Below, piece after piece: positions 19,097-27,838 of a stretch of 64,000 nt of DNA. Under the pieces are notes generated by a model, which searched no databases, was not told where the DNA came from, and saw only the letters and a list, made by a program, of their open reading frames with translations. Source of the stretch: JBMDXB01 sp048594975 (GTDB lineage Bacteria > Acidobacteriota > Vicinamibacteria > Vicinamibacterales > 2-12-FULL-66-21); NCBI GenBank assembly GCA_048594975.1, contig JBMDXQ010000042.1:171025-235024 (forward strand), read 5' to 3'. Position 1 is the stretch's first letter. Every line of letters begins with the position of its first letter. Position numbers and translations under genes: made by a program.

Positions 19097-19525
19097 TCAT
19101 CCTCCCCAGCGCAGCACTTCGATCCGCACGCGCGTCCGGCCGGCCTCGAGAAAGCGCAGCGCCCGTGCCGCCGCGTAGGACAGGTCGATCAGCACCCCCG
19201 CCGCCTGCGGACCCGCCGCCGGACCGCGATCCACGATCCGCACGCGCACCGAGCGGCGGTTCTGGAGGTTGGTGATGCGGACGATCGTCCCGAACGGGTA
19301 GGTCGGATGCGCCGCCACCATCGCGTGCATGTCGAACGGCACGCCGCTCGCCGTCATCCGGCCATCGAACTGCCGTCCGTAGTGGGAGGCCAGCCCCTCC
19401 CGCAGCTCGAGGGACCCGCGCGGACGCCCTGCGGAGGGGACACTCGACCGCGGTGTGCACGCGGGCAGCGCGAGGATCGCAGCGGCCGCTGCGGCGCAGA
19501 TCACCCGGAATGGCGTTGCGCTCAC
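19097..19525 (-). CDS. RlpA-like lipoprotein (double-psi beta-barrel)
   Basis: A 142-residue protein beginning at a GTG, with a lipoprotein signal peptide (lipobox LPAC near residue 23) and a double-psi beta-barrel: GLASHYGRQFDGRMTASGVPFD, then AAHPTYPFGTIVRITNLQN and VRIVDRGP. This is the RlpA family, septal lytic transglycosylases or peptidoglycan-binding lipoproteins. No SPOR domain is present, so it is the short form. The conserved His (AAHPT) and Asp (VDRGP) of the active barrel are there. It stands alone between unrelated genes. Confidence 0.88.
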   Translation of the reverse strand: MSATPFRVICAAAAAAILALPACTPRSSVPSAGRPRGSLELREGLASHYGRQFDGRMTASGVPFDMHAMVAAHPTYPFGTIVRITNLQNRRSVRVRIVDRGPAAGPQAAGVLIDLSYAAARALRFLEAGRTRVRIEVLRWGG

Positions 19526-19695
19526 CGCGTGGGTATGACAGCAGCAGCGCGCCCTTCAGGGCTGCCACTCGTAGACACGCTCGTAGCGCCGCCTTCAGGG
19601 CAGCACTGCCCGTGAGGGCAGACCTGCAGGCCTGGGCGGCGAGCGCCCGCCGTCAAGTACCGTCGCGGTCGGAATCCCACGTCGGCAGCACGCGT
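19526..19695. repeat. Short repeats in intergenic spacer
   Basis: The spacer holds two copies of a CTTCAGGGC-type motif (GCCCTTCAGGGCTGCCACTC and GCCTTCAGGGCAGCACTG), a GCTCGTAG element near CTCGTAGACAC, and CCTGCAGGCCTG. Related words occur in other spacers of the window, for example GTCTGCAGGCCTGCGG near 6281 and CCCTGAAGGGCTGC near 10930. They look like dispersed intergenic repeats. Confidence 0.45.
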
Positions 19696-21372
19696 TCAAT
19701 CGGCCGCGGCCTGCATTGGTTCGGCGTATTCACCCGCGCCCGCTATCGTGACGCCGAGCGCGTCGAGCAGCAGGTCCTGGTGGCGGAGCACGAACCGGTC
19801 GCGCGCATCGCGCACCTGCTCGATGACCCGTGTCCGGCGCCGCTCCACGTCGGCAGCCTCCCAGGGATTCTCCCGGCCGTCGGAGTGGACGTAGGTCAGA
19901 TCCTCCACGACGCGCAGCAGCAGATCGTTGCTGGCTTTGGTGATCTGCCGCAGCCGCTGCTTGTAGCGTCGCATCCCCGGGAGCGGCGGGAACAGTCGCT
20001 CCAACACGGCGACCTCGTGCCACGCCCACCCGAGCTGGAGCGTGACCGCCTCGAGCCCGTGAATCCAGCCCGTGAGGCTGACCACGCGCGTCAGGCCGGC
20101 ATAGAACTCCGAGAGGCGCGGATCGAGAAAGTCGTAGTCTGGGTTGCACACGTCGCCGAGCAGCCGGCCGGAGCGGACGAGCGCGTCCTTGATGGGGGTG
20201 CCATCGTAGGGCAGCATCCGGCAGAACGTCACCGGCAGACACCCGTCGGCGAGAATCGTGCGCAGGAACGCCAGGTTCTGCCGCACCGAGTCGAACGTGC
20301 TCGACGGATCGAGGAGCATGAAGCCGTACTCCCACATCAGGTCGATGCCCTTCAGCAGCTGCACCGCCCGCAGGTTCTGCTCCACGGTGATCTGCTTGTG
20401 CAGCGTCTCCAGCCCCTCCTCGCTGCCCGACTCCAGCCCCATGTAGACGAGATACAGCCCGGCGTCGCGCATCCGGACGAACAAGTCGCGGTCGACCGCG
20501 TCCGCCCGGCAGTTGATCTTCCAGATCACCTTGCCGGCGAGGCCGGCGCAGTGCAATTCGTCCACGAACTGACCCGCCCATCGCTTCCACACCGGCCCGA
20601 AGAGCGGAAAGTCGTCGTCCTGGAACAGGAAGATGTGCGTGTCACGCTCCTCGTGCAGCGCGCGCATCTCCTCGACGACCGCCGCCGGCCGGCGGGTGCG
20701 GACGATCCTGCCCGGCGCGGCACGGTAGAAGGTATGAATGGAACAGAACGAACAGGTGCGCGCACATCCCCGGCTCGCCAGGATGGGCATGATGCTGCGC
20801 CCCAGCACCGCGGCCGGTTGATAGCTGCGGTCGGGATATGGCAAACGATCGAGATCCTCGACCAGCGCTCGAGCCGGCGTGGCGACGACGCCGTCGGCGT
20901 GGCGATACGCGATGCCCTGGATGGCGCGCCACTCCCGACCGCTCCCGATGGCATCGACCAGCTCGAGCAGCGTCATCTCCCCTTCGAAGCGGACAACGCT
21001 GTCGAGTTCCGGCACGAGCTCCAGCGTCTGCTGGTAGCTGAGGCTCGGGAAGTGCCCACCCATCGAGAAGTGGCAGTCGAGGCCGGCCGCGCGCAGCAGC
21101 GCGAGCAGCTGCGCGTAGCGATCGATGAAGAACTGGAAGATCAGCGAGAAGCCGATCAACACCGGGTCGATCGCGCAGGCAATCCTGACGATGTCGTCCG
21201 GCTTCTGCTCGATGTCCACGATCTGGACCGTGTACCCGTGTGCGCGGAGGACGGAGGCGAGGTAGCCGAGTCCCAGGTTGCCCTGGTTCTGGAAGCCGAC
21301 GAGCATCACCGGTCGGGACGTATCCCGATCCCGGCGGGTCGTGTCCTCGACGACGGGCAGCAGGAGAGGCAC
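19696..21372 (-). CDS. B12-binding-domain radical SAM protein
   Basis: A 558-residue protein beginning at a GTG. Residues 22-170 form a cobalamin-binding-type Rossmann domain (VMLVGFQNQGNLGLGYLASVLRAHG, then EGEMTLLEL) of the kind fused to radical SAM enzymes; it lacks the base-off D-x-H-x-x-G motif, as is usual there. The radical SAM barrel follows with the 4Fe-4S ligands in C203-x3-C207-x2-C210 (RGCARTCSFC), and YMGLESGSEE and LLDPSSTFD further on. The C-terminal 150 residues are helical. A 61-residue peptide gene lies 37 bases upstream in the same direction. The family includes methyltransferases, RiPP-modifying enzymes and others; which applies is not known. Confidence 0.88.
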   Translation of the reverse strand: MPLLLPVVEDTTRRDRDTSRPVMLVGFQNQGNLGLGYLASVLRAHGYTVQIVDIEQKPDDIVRIACAIDPVLIGFSLIFQFFIDRYAQLLALLRAAGLDCHFSMGGHFPSLSYQQTLELVPELDSVVRFEGEMTLLELVDAIGSGREWRAIQGIAYRHADGVVATPARALVEDLDRLPYPDRSYQPAAVLGRSIMPILASRGCARTCSFCSIHTFYRAAPGRIVRTRRPAAVVEEMRALHEERDTHIFLFQDDDFPLFGPVWKRWAGQFVDELHCAGLAGKVIWKINCRADAVDRDLFVRMRDAGLYLVYMGLESGSEEGLETLHKQITVEQNLRAVQLLKGIDLMWEYGFMLLDPSSTFDSVRQNLAFLRTILADGCLPVTFCRMLPYDGTPIKDALVRSGRLLGDVCNPDYDFLDPRLSEFYAGLTRVVSLTGWIHGLEAVTLQLGWAWHEVAVLERLFPPLPGMRRYKQRLRQITKASNDLLLRVVEDLTYVHSDGRENPWEAADVERRRTRVIEQVRDARDRFVLRHQDLLLDALGVTIAGAGEYAEPMQAAAD

Positions 21373-21409
21373 GGGTGTGGCTCAGGATCGGCCCGGCCCG
21401 ACCAGCGGG

Positions 21410-21595
21410 TCAGCCCTGCCGGCTCTTGACGATGCCGTCGATCTGCTTGCCGAACTCGCGCTTGGCACGGGCGATCTGCTGCAACGTCGCGCGATCGAGA
21501 TAGCGTTCGAAGATAGGCACCGGATCCTTGATCCAGTCCGGGTTGAACTTGAGCAGTCGATTGATCTGCGCCTGGGTCATGACTCTCTTCGCCAT
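21410..21595 (-). CDS. 61-residue peptide upstream of B12-radical SAM enzyme
   Basis: A short gene with a near-ideal ribosome binding site (GGAGGCGAC directly before the ATG), so it is probably real. The product starts MAKRVMTQAQINRLLK and is charged, helical and without a signal peptide or Cys. It contains RATLQQIARAKREFG and ends KSRQG. I do not recognise the family. The small size and position right before a B12-dependent radical SAM gene are the layout of ribosomal-peptide precursor and modifying enzyme, but the sequence has no obvious leader/core division. It may equally be a small partner or regulatory protein. Confidence 0.65.
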   Translation of the reverse strand: MAKRVMTQAQINRLLKFNPDWIKDPVPIFERYLDRATLQQIARAKREFGKQIDGIVKSRQG

Positions 21596-21746
21596 GTCGC
21601 CTCCATCGGTGACGCCGGTGCAGACACGGCAACGACTCGGCGTTGCCGTGCGGACACCAGTCCGTAGGTGCGCGTATATGTATCCGACGATGGGTGGCGG
21701 GTCAACACGAATCAGCCGGACGGATCACCGCCTCCCCGCCAACCGG

Positions 21747-22511
21747 CTATTGCCGATCGTACACGGCGGTCACTTGCTCGGTCGTGCCTTCCGGCGCAAA
21801 CGTGGCCGTCAGCGTCTTGCCGTCCGCCGACAGCGTATAGGTGCCGCGATACACCACTTTGCCGCCGATCTTCTCAACCAGTTCGAACGAGCGTTCACCC
21901 TTGCTCGTTGCCGCGATCGTGAAGTTCGCCGGGACGGTCGGGCCCTCGACCGGATGGTCCTTTCCATCAAACATCAGAACCGTGGAGATCTTGTAGGCCG
22001 GCACCGTCCACGACAGCCCTTCGCCTTTCGAGGCAGAGAACTCCATCGTCTCCGGCGAGCTGATCGCCACCTTCGTGGCCTTCCACCTGCCCGCGAGTCC
22101 GGGCCCACCGGAAACACGCTGGAAGATAGCGGTATTCTCGAACGACGCACCGTCCGGTTTGGTGCCCTTCGAGATCACGGTCAGGGTCTTGCCGTCCTGG
22201 GACAGGCTCTGCCTGTCCGTGCTCAACACGGTTCCTTTTGCCTTGTAGGTGACCTCCCACGTGTTTGCGTCAACCTCTTTCCAGGCAGCCGTGCTGCCGA
22301 AGATGGCGGGGTATTCCTTGCCATCGGCCTTGAAGGTGTAGGACTGCCCCTCGACGGTCAGGCGCATCTCGCCCGATGGCAACTGGTCGACGGTCATGGT
22401 GGTGCCGGTGAACTGGCTCTTCTCGGGATTGAGCTTCCACCTGCCGACGAACGGCGACTCGGTTGCGGTGACGGCGATGACGGCGGCGAGTACCAGGCCC
22501 GGGAAATGCAT
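21747..22511 (-). CDS. Exported protein with two lipocalin-like repeats
   Basis: A 254-residue exported protein with a short signal peptide. Two similar halves are visible: FVGRWKLNPEKSQFTG with TVEGQSYTFKADGKEYP, and LAGRWKATKVAISSPETM with PAYKISTVLMFDGKDHP. Each half ends with a LSxDGKTLT motif (LSQDGKTLTVISKG and LSADGKTLTATFAPEG). The pattern of a small beta-barrel beginning G-R-W is lipocalin-like. The function is unknown; such proteins are frequent in Acidobacteria. A GGGGAAG box precedes the ATG. Confidence 0.7.
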   Translation of the reverse strand: MHFPGLVLAAVIAVTATESPFVGRWKLNPEKSQFTGTTMTVDQLPSGEMRLTVEGQSYTFKADGKEYPAIFGSTAAWKEVDANTWEVTYKAKGTVLSTDRQSLSQDGKTLTVISKGTKPDGASFENTAIFQRVSGGPGLAGRWKATKVAISSPETMEFSASKGEGLSWTVPAYKISTVLMFDGKDHPVEGPTVPANFTIAATSKGERSFELVEKIGGKVVYRGTYTLSADGKTLTATFAPEGTTEQVTAVYDRQ

Positions 22512-22554
22512 CTTCCCCTCCTCTTCCTTCGGGTAAACGGGCGGCGGAGATAAC

Positions 22555-22782
22555 CTACCACAGCAGCTTCACGCCAACCTGCAGTTGGCACCGTCCGGCG
22601 GCGTCCGCCGTGGTCGATTCCGTCAGGTTGGTGTTGACATTGACGATCGTGATCTCGGCGCCCGGCACCACCGCCTGGCTGGTGTCCCGGATGGTGCCGA
22701 CGATCGTTCCGGTGAACGACTGCGCGGATGCCGACGAGGCGGACGCGAGGGCGGCGAACGCAACGAGCAGGATCCGAATCAT
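22555..22782 (-). pseudogene. Collapsed Oar-like TonB-dependent receptor (ends only)
   Basis: The 75-codon frame starts like an Oar-type receptor: a signal peptide ending ASAQ, then the carboxypeptidase-regulatory motif FTGTIVGTIRDTSQAVVPGAE and NLTESTTADAAGR. It then jumps straight to LQVGVKLLW and stop, the amphipathic last strand with terminal aromatic residue that ends TonB-dependent receptors. Roughly 3 kb of plug and barrel are missing. It may be transcribed but cannot make a pore. Compare the intact receptor at 43186. Confidence 0.7.
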
Positions 22783-23085
22783 GGTCGGGGCCTCCTGGAG
22801 AGCGGGACGTGCCGCTCGCCTCATCGGCTGGCGGGACGCGTAGTTCGGGGAGTCTACATCCGATCGCGGCGGTTCCGTTCGGAACGGCTCAGGACGTCAC
22901 GGAATGCCAGACCGACCGGCGCGGTCATCGAATCCGTCCGGCCGGCGGCGTCCGCATGGAAGCCAGCGGCAGGGACCGAGCGCATGGGACCCGTCGACTC
23001 TCAGCGCACGCGCGGCGCATGCCTTTCGCTACCCCGCGACTTCGTGGTCATTGCGCTGGCACCCGATCTTCCTCGATGGCGCGGC
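22783..23085. other. Intergenic region, no gene seen
   Basis: About 300 bases between the TonB-receptor remnant and the DUF1501 gene. A small inverted repeat GTTCCGTTCGGAAC is present near 22872-22885. No supported coding frame or RNA gene. Confidence 0.45.
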
Positions 23086-24525
23086 TCACGCCAGCAGCTT
23101 GCCGACGACCTTTCCGTGCACGTCGGTCAACCGGAACTCGCGCCCCTGGAACCTGTAGGTCAGCTTCGTGTGATCGAGGCCCATCAGATGCAGGATGGTG
23201 GCATGCAGATCGTGCACGTCGACCGGATCTTCGACCACGTTGTAGCCGAGATCGTCCGTGCGGCCGATCGTCACGCCGGGTTTGACGCCGCCACCGGCCA
23301 TCCAGATCGTGAACGCGCGCGGGTGGTGATCGCGTCCCATCAGCTTCGAGCCGCCGCGCGCCTCGTTCATCGGCGTCCGTCCGAACTCGCCGCCCCAGAT
23401 CACCAGCGTGGTGTCGAGGAGGCCGCGCTGCTTCAGGTCGCGCACGAGCGCGGCGGCCGCCCGATCGGTCTCGAGGCAGAGCTGCGGAACCCGCTGCGCG
23501 ATGTCCGTGCCGACGCTCTCCCCGTGGGTATCCCACCCGCGGTGATAGAGCTGCACGAACCGGACGCCGCGCTCGATCAACCGCCGCGCCAGCAGGCAGT
23601 TGTTGGCGAACGACACCCGCCCCGGCTCGGTGCCGTACATCGAGTGGACGGACGCGCTCTCGCGCGACAAGTCGGTCAGTTCCGGTACGCTGCTCTGCAT
23701 CCGATACGCCATCTCGTAAGAGGCGATGCGGGTGTCGATCTCCGGATCGCCCACCTCGGCGCGGCGCAGGCGGTTCAGATCGCTCACGAGATCAATGGCA
23801 CCGCGGCGTGCCGGCGCGTCCACGCCCTCGGGGTTCGAGACGAACAGTACCGGATCCCCCTTGGATCGGAACTCGACGCCCTGATAGACGGTGGGGAGAA
23901 AGCCGCTGCCCCAGCACGACTTGCCGCCGTCCGGCGCATTCTGGCCAGACAGCAGCACGACGAAGCCGGGGAGATCGCGGCTCTCGCTGCCGAGGCCGTA
24001 GGTCAGCCACGAGCCCATGCTCGGCCGGCCGAATACCTGGCTGCCGGTGTTCATGAGGATCTGGCCGGGCGCGTGATTGAACTGGGTCGTGTGCACCGAC
24101 TTGACGATCGCGATGTCGTCGGCAATCACCGCCAGGTGCGGCAGCAGCTCCGACAATTCGGCGCCCGAGCGGCCATGTTGCTTGAACGCGAACGGCGATC
24201 CCAGCAAGCGGGGCGTGCCCTTGATGAACGCGAACCGTTCCCCTTTCGGCAAGAACTCCGCGGGGATCTCCTCACCGTCGTGCTTCCGCAGTGCCGGCTT
24301 GTGATCGAACAGGTCGAGCTGCGTCGGCGCGCCGGCCATGAACAGATAGATGATGTTCCTGGCCTTCGGCGCGAAGTGCGGCGGCCGGGGGGCGAGCGGC
24401 CCCTCGGGCTGCCGGGCGACGACCCGCTCGTTCAGCAGCGCGGACAGTGCCATGCCGCCGATGCCAAAGCCCGACTGCCGGAAGAAGTGACGGCGGGTTA
24501 TGGCGCACAGGATCTTCGGGTTCAC
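23086..24525 (-). CDS. DUF1501 domain protein, Tat-exported
   Basis: A 479-residue DUF1501 protein of the alkaline-phosphatase-like superfamily. A Tat signal (ITRRHFFRQSGFGIGG) is followed by NIIYLFMAGAPTQLDLFDHKP, VKSVHTTQFNHAPGQ, HRGWDTHG, IWGGEFGRTP and GRDHHP, the typical metal-site-like signature blocks of the family. Start is a GTG, 4 bases after the stop of the upstream DUF1553 gene; an ATG in another frame stops at once. The DUF1501/DUF1553 pair is common in planctomycetes, verrucomicrobia and acidobacteria. The reaction is not established; exported hydrolase activity in polysaccharide use has been proposed. Confidence 0.9.
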   Translation of the reverse strand: MNPKILCAITRRHFFRQSGFGIGGMALSALLNERVVARQPEGPLAPRPPHFAPKARNIIYLFMAGAPTQLDLFDHKPALRKHDGEEIPAEFLPKGERFAFIKGTPRLLGSPFAFKQHGRSGAELSELLPHLAVIADDIAIVKSVHTTQFNHAPGQILMNTGSQVFGRPSMGSWLTYGLGSESRDLPGFVVLLSGQNAPDGGKSCWGSGFLPTVYQGVEFRSKGDPVLFVSNPEGVDAPARRGAIDLVSDLNRLRRAEVGDPEIDTRIASYEMAYRMQSSVPELTDLSRESASVHSMYGTEPGRVSFANNCLLARRLIERGVRFVQLYHRGWDTHGESVGTDIAQRVPQLCLETDRAAAALVRDLKQRGLLDTTLVIWGGEFGRTPMNEARGGSKLMGRDHHPRAFTIWMAGGGVKPGVTIGRTDDLGYNVVEDPVDVHDLHATILHLMGLDHTKLTYRFQGREFRLTDVHGKVVGKLLA

Positions 24526-24529
24526 GTCT

Positions 24530-27500
24530 TCATTCCTTGGACAGGGCTTCGTCGAGGTTCAGCAGCGCGTTCGCGACGAGCGTCCACGCCGCCTGCTCGG
24601 CCGCGTCGATGCCGGCCACCGCGTAGCTGCCGACGACGCGCGCGGCGGCAGCGGGTTCGGTACGGAATCGCGCGAGTTGTTCAGCGTGCGACGCCAGGAT
24701 GCGATCGACCTCCGCCGACGATGGCATCCGGGTCACGATGAGGCGGACGGCGTAGACCGCACGGGCGCGCGGGGCAGGCATCTCGCGCAGCACGCGCGCG
24801 GCGAGCGCCTGCGCCGCCTCGAAGAACGCCGGGTCGTTGAGCGTGGTGAGCGCCTGGAGCGGCGTGTTCGTGCGGACGCGCCGCACCGTGCAGAACTCCC
24901 GGCTCGTCGCGTCGAACGTCGTCAGGCTGGGATACGTCGCGCTGCGGCGGATGAACGTGTAGAGCCCCCGGCGATAGCGATCCTCCCCTTCGCTCGGCGC
25001 CCACCGCTCGCTGCTGTAGGGAATGTCCCAGATGCCGTCCGGCTGCGGCGGGAAGACGCTCGGGCCGCCGATCTTCCGGCTGAGCAACCCGCTCGAGGTC
25101 AGCGCGCTGTCCCGCACCATCTCCGCTTCCATCCGGAACCGCGGCCCGCGCGCCAGCAGACGATTGTACGGATCGCGCTCGAGGAGCGCGGGCGCACCCA
25201 CCGACGATTGCCGGTACGTCGAGCTCGTCACGATCAGCCGGTGCAGCGCCTTCATGCGCCAACCCTGGCCGGTCAGCTCCGTCGCCAGCCAGTCGAGCAG
25301 CTCCGGGTGCGAGGGCGGCGTGCCCTGCGTGCCGAAGTCCTCGCTCGTCTCCACGAGCCCGCGGCCGAACACCTGCTCCCATGCGCGGTTGACCGCGACG
25401 CGCGCGGTCAGCGGGTTCCCTTCGTCGACCAGCCAGTGCGCGAGCCCGAGGCGGTTCGGCATCCGGTCCGCGGGAAGCGGATGCAGGACGTCGGGCACGT
25501 CCGCGTAGACCTGCTCGCCCCTGTCGAGGAAGCTTCCGCGCCGCCGCACATGTGCCCAGGGCCGGTCGTGCGACGGACGCTCCCGCATGACGAGGGCGGT
25601 CGGAATCCCGAGCGCGCGAAGCGCCTTCTGGAGTTCCGCCAGGCGGTCGCGCGTCGGCTTCAGCGCTGCCGCGACGGTCCGGTAGGACGCCGCAAGCTCC
25701 CTGCGTTGCTGTTCCGTTCGAGCCGTCGGCGCGATCGCCAGGATCGGCCGCAGCCGGCCGGGGATCTCGACGATCCGCTGCGGCGTGGTGCTGGAGGTCG
25801 CCGAGAGACGGAACCGCCCGATCGCCTGGCCGACCGCGCCGCCTTCGTGCGTGAGCTGAATCCACAGCGCCGTGGCGCCCACCAGCGGCTTCTCGAAGGT
25901 GACGACGATCTGGCGCGGCAGCCGCTTCTCCTCGCGGCTGGCGTCGATGCGCCAGCCCCGCGGTGCGCGGTCGTCCCGGGAGAGAGCCTTGGGGAAGAAC
26001 GAGTCGAGATCGGCTGTGCCCGCGGCGTCGTCAGCCCTGATCGATTTCAGCGTCAGCGCCGGCGCCCCCGCGCTCGAGGCGATGTGAATGCGGTTCAGCT
26101 GGAAGTTGCCGTACACATCCCGCCCCGGACCCTGTTTCGGGAGCGAGGGCGCGGGCAGGGCCTCGAGCCGGACCGCCGTCACCCGCGGCAGCGTCACGGC
26201 GGCTTGAATGGTGTAGGTGGTGTCGCCGGGATTCGGTCCCGACGCCAGCACGGATCCGTCGGCGGCGGGCGTCAGCACGACGCCACCGGTGGCCTCGACG
26301 GTCGCGGGCGTCAGCACTTTCCACGCCGCCGATGCCTCTGATCGCATCGCCTGCTCCCACACGGCCTGCCGGCGTGCACGCGCAGGCGATTCGGCTTTCA
26401 TTCGCTCGTTCAGCCGATCGATCTCCTGCTGGATTGCTTTGCGCCTGTCCTCCTGTTCAGGCGTCGGCAGCTGGACCACCGTTTCGGAGTACCTCGTGCC
26501 GTCTGCCTGCTTGCGCACCTCGTAGTCGGTGTTGGTGAAGAACGCCATCATGCGGAAGTAGTCGGACTGGCTGAACGGGTCGTACTTGTGGTCGTGGCAC
26601 TGCGCGCACCCCAGCGTCGTGCCGAGCCAGACGGTGGCGGTCGTATTGACGCGGTCGACGAGCGCCTCGTAGCGCGCCTCCTCCGGATCGACGCCCCCCT
26701 CCTCGTTCGTCATCGCGTTGCGGTGAAACCCGCTGGCGATGATCTGATCGATAGTCGCGCCGGGGAGCATGTCGCCGGCGATCTGCTCGATGGTGAATCG
26801 ATTGAACGGCATGTCCCGATTGAGGGCGTCGATCACCCAGTCGCGGTACTTCCACATGACGCGCGGCAGGTCCTTCTCGAACCCGTGGGAATCGGCGTAG
26901 CGCGCCAAATCGAGCCACGGCCGCGCCCAGCGCTCGCCGTAATGCGGGGACGCGAGCAGCCGATCCACGAGCCTGGCGTAGGCCGCGTCCACACCGTCGC
27001 GCGCGGCATCGGCGGCCACGGCCTCCACGTCGGCCGACGATGGTGGCAGCCCGATCAAATCGAGCGACACGCGGCGGATCAGCGTCTCGATCGGCGCCTC
27101 GGGTGCGGGCTCGAGCCGTTCCTTCTCCAACCGCGCGAGGACGAAGCGATCGATCGGCGTGCGCACCCACGCGTCGTTCCGAACGTCGGGGAGCGGCGGC
27201 CGCACCGGCCGTCGATACGCCCAGTGCTGCTCGGCCGCGGCCGGCGCCGTTTCGGCGTTGTCGCCCGGCCAGAACGCGCCCTGATCGATCCACGCTCGAA
27301 TCAGCGCGACGTGCTCGGCCGGCAGCGGGTCGCCGTCCTTGGGCATCCGGTCGTCGCCGTCCAGGCCCAGCACGCGGCGGACGAGCAGGCTGCGCTCGCT
27401 GTCGCCAGGGATCACCGCGGGACCCGAGTCGCCTCCCTTCAGCGCGGCCGCCCGGAGGTCCAGACGCAACTGGCCGCGCCGCTTCTGCGGACCGTGGCAT

Positions 27501-27658
27501 TCGTAGCAGCGGGTCCGGAGTATCGGCTTGATGTCGCGGGCGTAGTCAACGGCGGGCGCGGGCGGCTTCCGGGGCTGATCCCGGGCGTTGTGCGTCCACG
27601 CGAGCGGAGACGCCGCAGACGCCGCGAGCAGCAGGACCGCAGGGAGACGGCGGGCCAT
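24530..27658 (-). CDS. PSCyt1-DUF1549-DUF1553 exported cytochrome-like protein
   Basis: A 1042-residue exported protein. After the signal peptide, residues about 40-110 form a planctomycete cytochrome C domain with one haem-binding C-x-x-C-H (Cys51, Cys54, His55, in RCYECHG). DUF1549 follows (about 160-380: VRTPIDRFVLARLEKE, TLGCAQCHDHKYDP with a second CxxCH), then a beta-rich insert (about 450-600) and DUF1553 (about 720-980: FGRGLVETSEDFGTQGTPPSHPELLDWLA, RTNTPLQALTTLNDP). This is the standard gene pair partner of DUF1501. The role is unknown but probably extracytoplasmic and haem-dependent. It heads the two-gene operon. Confidence 0.92.
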   Translation of the reverse strand: MARRLPAVLLLAASAASPLAWTHNARDQPRKPPAPAVDYARDIKPILRTRCYECHGPQKRRGQLRLDLRAAALKGGDSGPAVIPGDSERSLLVRRVLGLDGDDRMPKDGDPLPAEHVALIRAWIDQGAFWPGDNAETAPAAAEQHWAYRRPVRPPLPDVRNDAWVRTPIDRFVLARLEKERLEPAPEAPIETLIRRVSLDLIGLPPSSADVEAVAADAARDGVDAAYARLVDRLLASPHYGERWARPWLDLARYADSHGFEKDLPRVMWKYRDWVIDALNRDMPFNRFTIEQIAGDMLPGATIDQIIASGFHRNAMTNEEGGVDPEEARYEALVDRVNTTATVWLGTTLGCAQCHDHKYDPFSQSDYFRMMAFFTNTDYEVRKQADGTRYSETVVQLPTPEQEDRRKAIQQEIDRLNERMKAESPARARRQAVWEQAMRSEASAAWKVLTPATVEATGGVVLTPAADGSVLASGPNPGDTTYTIQAAVTLPRVTAVRLEALPAPSLPKQGPGRDVYGNFQLNRIHIASSAGAPALTLKSIRADDAAGTADLDSFFPKALSRDDRAPRGWRIDASREEKRLPRQIVVTFEKPLVGATALWIQLTHEGGAVGQAIGRFRLSATSSTTPQRIVEIPGRLRPILAIAPTARTEQQRRELAASYRTVAAALKPTRDRLAELQKALRALGIPTALVMRERPSHDRPWAHVRRRGSFLDRGEQVYADVPDVLHPLPADRMPNRLGLAHWLVDEGNPLTARVAVNRAWEQVFGRGLVETSEDFGTQGTPPSHPELLDWLATELTGQGWRMKALHRLIVTSSTYRQSSVGAPALLERDPYNRLLARGPRFRMEAEMVRDSALTSSGLLSRKIGGPSVFPPQPDGIWDIPYSSERWAPSEGEDRYRRGLYTFIRRSATYPSLTTFDATSREFCTVRRVRTNTPLQALTTLNDPAFFEAAQALAARVLREMPAPRARAVYAVRLIVTRMPSSAEVDRILASHAEQLARFRTEPAAAARVVGSYAVAGIDAAEQAAWTLVANALLNLDEALSKE

Positions 27659-27838
27659 GTGCCGCCGATTCTAGCCCCAACCACGCGAACGATGCACGGC
27701 CGGGCCGGTCGCCCGGGGGCCTCACCCCGAGCGGTGGTATGCTGCCGCGCGATCGGCCCCGGGGCGCCCGTCCTGGACTGCATCACGGCCGCCGCGGCCC
27801 TCGTTCAGCCGATACGTCCGGCGATCTAGGAGCAGATC

